Assembly: GCA_944588485.1 (NCBI GenBank)
Contig: OX155908.1
Span: forward strand, 6,605,078-6,669,077
Direction: 5' to 3'
Origin: Phosphuga atrata
Lineage: Eukaryota; Arthropoda; Insecta; Coleoptera; Silphidae
Length of the DNA: 64,000 nucleotides
The stretch's first letter is position 1, and each line of letters begins with the position of its first letter. Below, in pieces: positions 58,284 to 64,000 of this stretch. The notes beneath the pieces are model-generated. The model worked only from the letters and a program-made list of their open reading frames with translations, was not told the origin of the DNA and searched no databases. The translations under genes and the position numbers were made by a program.

Positions 58284-61200
58284 TTAAGTACGTACTTGCA
58301 GTAGCATATTGGCAAAGTTTGAGTTAGTGAACTTAAAGTGCCTCTTGTCGTAGAACTTGAGCAGGGCCGGACTGTAGGGGTGCTTCTCCTTCAGGTGCAG
58401 GTAGTGGACTTCGGGCTCGCTGGTCGTGTGCCCGCACTCCTCGCACACGTAGACTTTGGTTCGGCGCTCCTTGTAGGCGTATTGGTGCTGGACACCGTGC
58501 ACCTTCAGACAGTGCGACTCCAGCGAACATCTTTGAGTAAACGACTTTTCGCACAGACTACATTTATACGGTCTCACACCTATAAACAACAAATATTGGT
58601 TAGTTTATACAGACTAAAGACTAAACAAACAAACAAACTAGACTAGATAGATAAGGCTAGACAGATAAGGCTAGACAGACGGGATTAGACAGAGAAGACT
58701 AAATAGACAAAGCTGGGCAGACAGAGCTAGATGACAAGCCTTGTCTGTTAAGGCTCGTCTGGCCTTGTCTCACTAGCCTTGTATGTCCGGTCTTATCTGA
58801 CTAGTCTTGCCTATCTAGGCTTGTCTGTCTAGACGCGCCTGTCTAGTCGCGTCTGTTTAGTCGTGTCTGTCTAGTCGCGTCTGCCTAGACGCGCCTGTCT
58901 AGCCGCGCCTGTCTAGCCGCGTCTGTTTAGTCGCCGGTGTCTAGTCGCCGCTGTCTAGTTAGTCGCCGCTGTCTAGTTAGTCGCCGCTGTCTAGTTAGTC
59001 GCCGCTGTCTAGTTAGTCGCCGCTGTCTAGTTAGTCGCCGCTGTCTAGTTAGTCGCCGCTGTCTAGTTAGTCGCCGCTGTCTAGTTAGTCGGCGCTGTCT
59101 AGTTAGTCGCCGCTGTCTAGTTAGTCGCCGCTGTCTAGTTATTCGCCGCTGTCTAGTTAGTCGCCGCTGTCTAGTTAGTCGTCGCTGTCTAGTTAGTCGC
59201 CGCTGTCTAGTTAGCCACCGCTGTCTAGTTAGTCGCCGCTGTATAGTCGTGCCTGTCTAGTCGTGCCTGTCTAGCCGCGCCTGTCTAGTCGCGTCTGTCT
59301 AGTCGCGTCTGTCTAGTCGCGTCTGTCTAATCGCGTCTGTCTAATCGCGTCTGTCTCGTCGCGTCTGTCTAGTCGCGTCTGTCTCGTCGAGTCTGTCTAG
59401 TCGCGTCTGTCTAGTCGCGTCTGTCTAGTCGCGTCTGTCTAATCGCGTCTGTTTCGTCGCGTCTGTCTCGTCGCGTCTGTCTAATCGCGTCTGTCTAATC
59501 GCGTCTGTCTAATCGCGTCTGTCTAGTCGCGTCTGTCTAATCGCGTCTGTCTCGTCGCGTCTGTCTAGTCGCGTCTGTCTAATCGCGTCTGTCTAATCGC
59601 GTCTGTCTCGTCGCGTCTGTCTAATCGCGTCTGTCTAATCGCGTCTGTCTAGTCGCGTCTGTCTCGTCGCGTCTGTCTAGTCGCGTCTGTCTCGTCGCGT
59701 CTGTCTAGTCGCGTCCGTCTAGTCGCGTCCGTCTAGTCGCACCCGTCTAGTCGCGCCCGTCTAGACCCGTCCGTCTAGTCGCGTCCCTCTAGTCGGGTCC
59801 GTCTAGTCGTGTCGGTCTAGTCGCGTCTGTCTAGCCGCGTCTGTCTAGTCTTGCCCGTCACCTTGTCTTGTTCAATTTACCTGTATGTGTTCTGGTGTGC
59901 CTTTTGAGGTCGAAGGTGTCGTTGAAGCCTTTGCCGCAGAAGGTGCAGAGGTAGCGTTTGACGTCCGAGTGACATTTCATGTGTCGGTTGAGGAGACGCT
60001 GCAGGGCGAAGGTTTTGTTGCAGACGCGGCAGCAAAAGTGCGACTGTCCGTCCTCGGTGGTGATGGAGGCGACTTTGGGCTTCTCCTCGGTGGTGCGCAC
60101 GCCCGTCCTGACCGTCTCCTGGCTGGCGAGCGGGTTCTTGATGCCGTGTCCGCCGTTGACGAACTCGAACTGCACCTCGGAGGGTAAACCCAACTGAAAG
60201 AAATTTGGAATCAATTTTTGGGGCGATATGCAGGGGATCCGCAAGAGAAGTAACAAATATTTTGAGGCGTATTCTAAACGGTTACGGTAAACGGCCGGTC
60301 AAAACTCTTGTTACTTACCCTCGTTTGCAAGACATTTAGTCGCCCGGGCGAGTCATTGCTAGACGAGTCCCTACGAGCACTCACATTAGCCGGAGGACTC
60401 AGGCTGCCATTGTCGTTGTGGGAGCCTCCGTCCAGCGAGCAACTGGCGCCTCCCGGTGAGGGCAGCGACATCGTCGTCGGCGAGTCCAAGTCCAAGGCGC
60501 TCCCATTAAACGACAAACTAGGTGATAGCATCTGTTGCGGCTGCATCTGCACCAGCTGGTTCTCCGGGTAGGAGGGCAAATTCTCGGGATAAATCTTGGA
60601 AAAGTTTGAGAACCTCTCCGGGTATTGTCGGTTGAGGAGGTGGTCGGAGAAGTTGTCGATGTTCTCGACGATTTGGCTTTGATCCGGCGTCATTGACGGC
60701 GAGTTCATGATTTCCTCCTCGGCTTCTTCATTGGGCAATCGTTGGAGGAAGGTTGAGAGGTCGGCGGCGTCGGATAAGCTCTCCAGAAGCGCGTGCTCGG
60801 CAGAACTTGAGAAGGTCAAAGTCGCGGTGAACTGCAGAGGATCCACCACGGCCCCTGTGACCATATCCACCATCATAGTGTCATCATAGCCGGAGTAACC
60901 GTTGGGAAGTAAGTTCCCCATCGGGTCAATCTTCGTCTCGTAAATGTCCAAATCCACTTCGTCCTTCATCACCAATCCGTACGAAGCGTTTTGTAGCGTT
61001 GAATACTGCTTTGGAGGACTTTGTCCTCCCAATCCCAACCCCAGCTCCTGCCCTGTATCCATATTCCCGTGATTGTTAACTATGTTGTACCCAAAGTTGC
61101 TATTAGCGTTGTAACTGTTATTGTTACTTCCACCCTTAAGACTCTCGTAAAACGGAGGTAAACTACCAGTTGGTGGACTTGAAGGCCCATAGTTTTGCCG

Positions 61201-61862
61201 TCCATCCCTCCCTGGGTTCATCCCTCCACCTCCAGTTCCGCCGCCAACTGCGCCTCCGGCCCCACCGCCACCACCCGCAGAAAAGCTGATGCTTCCGCCC
61301 GAAGCCGAAGTGGTCTGGTTCTGTTGGCTCTGTTGGTTCGGTGCGTTTCCGTTGCCCCTACCGTGTCCAGCAGCTGCTGATACCGTAGTCGGCAACTTCC
61401 CAACTATTGTCCTCACGGAAATCAGCGGCTTCGAAACCTTGTGACAGTTACTCCTCCTCTGCTCCCGATCCCTCCTCTCCTCATTCTCGTCCTCCACCTC
61501 ACCCCGCCGCTTCGGAATGTGATAGTCTATCGGCTGCTCCTGCTCCGGCTCCTGAATCACGAGCTTCGGAAGCCTCACGTCGATGTCTTCATCTTTCTTA
61601 GACGTTTTGGGGGTGCGTTGGATGACGGAGCAGCGGACAGGCGGCTGGGGCTTCGCCTCCGCCGACGGCTTCTGAGCCTGGGGCAGCGTGAGCTTCTCCG
61701 TCGGCGCCGCCGGCGAGTACTCCTTGCGCTCGGCGCGGGTGAGCACGTGCCCTCGACTCCCATACGGCACGTCCCCGCCCAATATCGAAGAGATGAAACG
61801 ACGCGGCGGGATGGACTCCTTCTTCGCCGGCTCGGCTTCCGGCTGAGGAGGTTCCGATTTTT
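58284..61862 (-). CDS. ovo: Ovo/Shavenbaby C2H2 zinc-finger transcription factor (three exons; 5' part outside window)
   Basis: Exons 61862-60319, 60193-59881 and 58579-58284, all GT-AG, with phases that join correctly. Together they give about 716 residues. The first exon holds a conserved block (RRFISSILGGDVPYGSRG), then low-complexity Gly-, Asn- and Gln-rich stretches and an acidic DEVDLDIYETK segment, as expected for the activation/repression region. Exons 2 and 3 encode four C2H2 fingers: two C-x2-C-x12-H-x3-H and two with H-x4-H, including LQRLLNRHMKCH, GFNDTFDLKRH, and FTQRCSLESH split by the intron. This arrangement is diagnostic of Ovo, which binds CNGTT-type sites in epidermal and germline gene control. 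The frame ends after FANMLLQ, either at VRT-stop or by splicing at the GTACGT donor there. The N-terminus and promoter are outside the window. Confidence 0.93.
58625..59865. repeat. 14-bp and 18-bp minisatellites filling an ovo intron
   Basis: TCGCGTCTGTCTAG (14 bp) differs from the TCTTGTCTGTCTAG unit elsewhere by two bases. In the middle (about 58940-59240) there is an 18-bp form, TCGCCGCTGTCTAGTTAG, present about 16 times. The repeats occupy nearly all of the 1.3-kb intron between zinc fingers 2 and 3. Open Arg/Cys-rich frames through the 18-mers are artefacts. Confidence 0.92.
60194..60318 (-). other. Short ovo intron (125 bp)
   Basis: Donor GTAAGT at 60318-60313 and acceptor TTTCTTTCAG ending at 60194. 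This intron is free of repeats. Confidence 0.85.
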
Positions 61863-61939
61863 CTAAAAAAAAAAAAAAAAAAAATGTTGATTAGAAAGAT
61901 AGGAATATACTAGATTAGTTAGTGTAGGTCGTACAGAGA

Positions 61940-63360
61940 AAGCTTGGCGATTAAAGTTTAGACAACGCTAGACGCAGAAGAGTAAACAGATAAGACTAGA
62001 TAGAGAAGACTAGATAGAGAAGACTAGATAGAGAAGACTAGATAGAGAAGACTAGATAGAGAAGACTAGATAGAGAAGAATAGATAGAGAAGAATAGATA
62101 GAGAAGACTAGACTGGCAAGACTAGACAGACAAGACTAGACAGACAAGACTAGACAGACAAGACTAGACAGACAAGACTAGACAGACAAGACTAGACAGA
62201 CAAGACTAGACAGACAAGACTAGACAGACAAGACTAGACAGACAAGACTAGACAGACAAGACTAGACAGACAAGACTAGACAGACAAGACTAGACAGACA
62301 AGACTAGACAGACAAGACTAGACAGACAAGACTAGACAGACAAGACTAGACAGACAAGACTAGACAGACAAGACTAGACAGACAAGACTAGACAGACAAG
62401 ACTAGACAGACAAGACTAGACAGACAAGACTAGACAGACAAGACTAGACAGACAAGACTAGACAGACAAGACTAGACAGACAAGACTAGACAGACAAGAC
62501 TAGACAGACAAGACTAGACAGACAAGACTAGACAGACAAGACTAGACAGACAAGACTAGACAGACAAGACTAGACAGACAAGACTAGACAGACAAGACTA
62601 GACAGACAAGACTAGACAGACAAGACTAGACAGACAAGACTAGACAGACAAGACTAGACAGACAAGACTAGACAGACAAGACTAGACAGACAAGACTAGA
62701 CAGACAAGACTAGACAGACAAGACTAGACAGACAAGACTAGACAGACAAGACTAGACAGACAAGACTAGACAGACAAGACTAGACAGACAAGACTAGACA
62801 GACAAGACTAGACAGACAAGACTAGACAGACAAGACTAGACAGACAAGACTAGACAGACTAGACAGACAAGACTAGACAGACTAGACAGACAAGACTAGA
62901 CAGACAAGACTAGACAGACAAGACTAGACAGACAAGACTAGACAGACAAGACTAGACAGACAAGGCTAGACAGACAAGACTAGACAGACAAGACTAGACA
63001 GACAAGACTAGACAGACAAGACTAGACAGACAAGACTAGACAGACAAGACTAGACAGACAAGACTAGACAGACAAGACTAGACAGACAAGACTAGACAGA
63101 CAAGACTAGACAGACAAGACTAGACAGACAAGACTAGACAGACAAGACTAGACAGACAAGACTAGACAGACAAGACTAGACAGACAAGACTAGACAGACA
63201 AGACTAGACAGACAAGACTAGACAGACAGACAAGAGTAGTGAGATAAGATTAGACCGATAAGACTAGACAGACAAGACTAGACAGAGAGGACTAGACATA
63301 CAAGACTAGACAGACAAGGCCCGATAGACAAGACTAGACCGACGAGATTAGACAGACAAT
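61940..63360. repeat. 14-bp minisatellite in inverted orientation (CTAGACAGACAAGA), 5' of the ovo exon
   Basis: About 80 units of the reverse complement of the 21.9-kb array. A GAGAAGACTAGATA variant block lies at 61.99-62.11 kb and decayed edge units at 63.23-63.36 kb. It lies upstream of the first visible ovo exon, so it is probably intronic. The 3' splice site beside it has a 20-base T tract (minus strand) ending in TAG. Confidence 0.93.
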
Positions 63361-63384
63361 ACTAGATAGACTTGATGTATATAA

Positions 63385-63640
63385 CATCATAACTTCAACT
63401 TGTCCAGTTAGAATCAGATGTAAACTTGGAGCATCTGAAACATTCGAGCATGTTCTAACTAGTTTATTATTTCTTGCATTGAAATAAATTACTCGACATT
63501 GGCAATTACACTTTTTCCTACTGACCTTCACTCAATAAGACTCTCCACTGAAGGAGTAATAATAAGAATAACAAGAAATGTCCGCGACCATGAGGAGTAA
63601 ATCAAGAAAACTAAGAACAATAATCATTATTGCTTGTTAA
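63385..63640 (+). pseudogene. LINE C-terminal remnant
   Basis: The + strand can be read as CKLGASETFEHVLTS, then DSPLKE and NVRDHEE, resembling the zinc-knuckle tail (C-x-CG-x-x-ET-x-EH) of non-LTR elements. Key cysteines and the frame are partly lost. It separates the two opposite-orientation 14-bp arrays. Confidence 0.45.
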
Positions 63641-63724
63641 ATCTCCTCTGACTAGTCCTCTCTGTCTAGTGAGAGTACTAGTCCGTCTCGTCCGACTTGT
63701 CTAGTCTAGTCTTATTTGGTTTTT

Positions 63725-64000
63725 CTTATCTGTCTAGTGTTGTCTGTCTAGTCTTGTCTGTCTAGTCTTGTCTGTCTAGTCTTGTCTGTCTAGTCTTGTC
63801 TGTCTAGTCTTGTCTGTCTAGTCTTGTCTGTCTAGTTTTGTCTGTCTAGTCTTGTCTGTCTAGTCTTGTCTGTCTAGTCTTGTCTGTCTAGTCTTGTCTG
63901 TCTAGTCTTGTCTGTCTAGTCTTGTCTGTCTAGTCTTGTCTGTCTAGTCTTGTCTGTCTAGTCTTGTCTGTCTAGTCTTGTCTGTCTAGTCTTGTCTGTC
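63725..64000. repeat. 14-bp minisatellite, direct orientation, running off the window
   Basis: TCTTGTCTGTCTAG units identical to those at 21.9-26.4 kb continue to the last base, so the array is truncated by the window edge. Confidence 0.93.

Noticed and set aside
58937..59260. 107-codon Arg/Cys repeat ORF
   Set aside because: It is an 18-bp minisatellite within an ovo intron on the opposite strand.
59885..61866. Several + strand ORFs of 60-141 codons over the ovo exons
   Set aside because: They are antisense shadows of the ovo coding exons, whose fingers and splice sites are clear.

Overview
The window looks like A+T-rich nuclear DNA from an insect, probably not a fly. It holds the ends of two conserved insect genes, neurotactin (Nrt) and ovo/shavenbaby, with insect-type short introns, many non-LTR retrotransposons, and interstitial CCTAA pentamers (the TTAGG telomere repeat of many insects, absent from Diptera). 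A beetle is plausible but unproven.

Layout. 1-4300: a ~163-bp satellite arranged as ~326-bp dimers, lying in an intron of Nrt. 4351-5863: the last three Nrt exons on the + strand, encoding the C-terminal cholinesterase-like domain. 5864-13890: 3' flank, then a second, unrelated satellite that also has a ~163-bp monomer, interrupted by three copies of a foldback element. 13890-18960: a patchwork of simple repeats and a ~170-bp satellite carrying a tRNA-Glu-like SINE. 20.2-20.6 kb: a TATA/Inr promoter and a possible first exon. 20.6-28.1 kb: interspersed repeats and a very long 14-bp minisatellite interrupted by two minus-strand LINE copies. 28.3-40.8 kb: a tandemly duplicated block (offset ~7.3-7.6 kb) that repeats two exon-like modules (E1 and E2) separated by 3.4-3.7 kb introns. 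40.8-48.9 kb: a LINE graveyard. It contains an RTE/CR1-like element interrupted by a 2.68-kb R1/I-like RT-RNaseH element with a 14-bp target duplication, and nine tandem copies of a 90-bp RT segment joined by CCTAA pentamers. 49-58.2 kb: several tandem repeat families, small hairpins and a second piggyBac-type MITE. 58284-61862: three ovo exons on the minus strand, with introns filled by 14-bp and 18-bp repeats. 61.9-64.0 kb: the same 14-bp minisatellite in inverted, then direct, orientation around a LINE remnant.

The two recognised genes converge across about 52 kb. Nrt is a neuronal adhesion receptor; Ovo is a four-zinc-finger transcription factor for epidermal and germline programmes. They are not a functional pair. 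The space between them is dominated by tandem arrays, several of which share CTAGAC/GTCTAG-type cores. The least expected structures are the CCTAA-linked RT amplification, the duplicated E1/E2 transcription-unit-like family, and the 14-bp minisatellite that recurs at several loci and occupies ovo introns.
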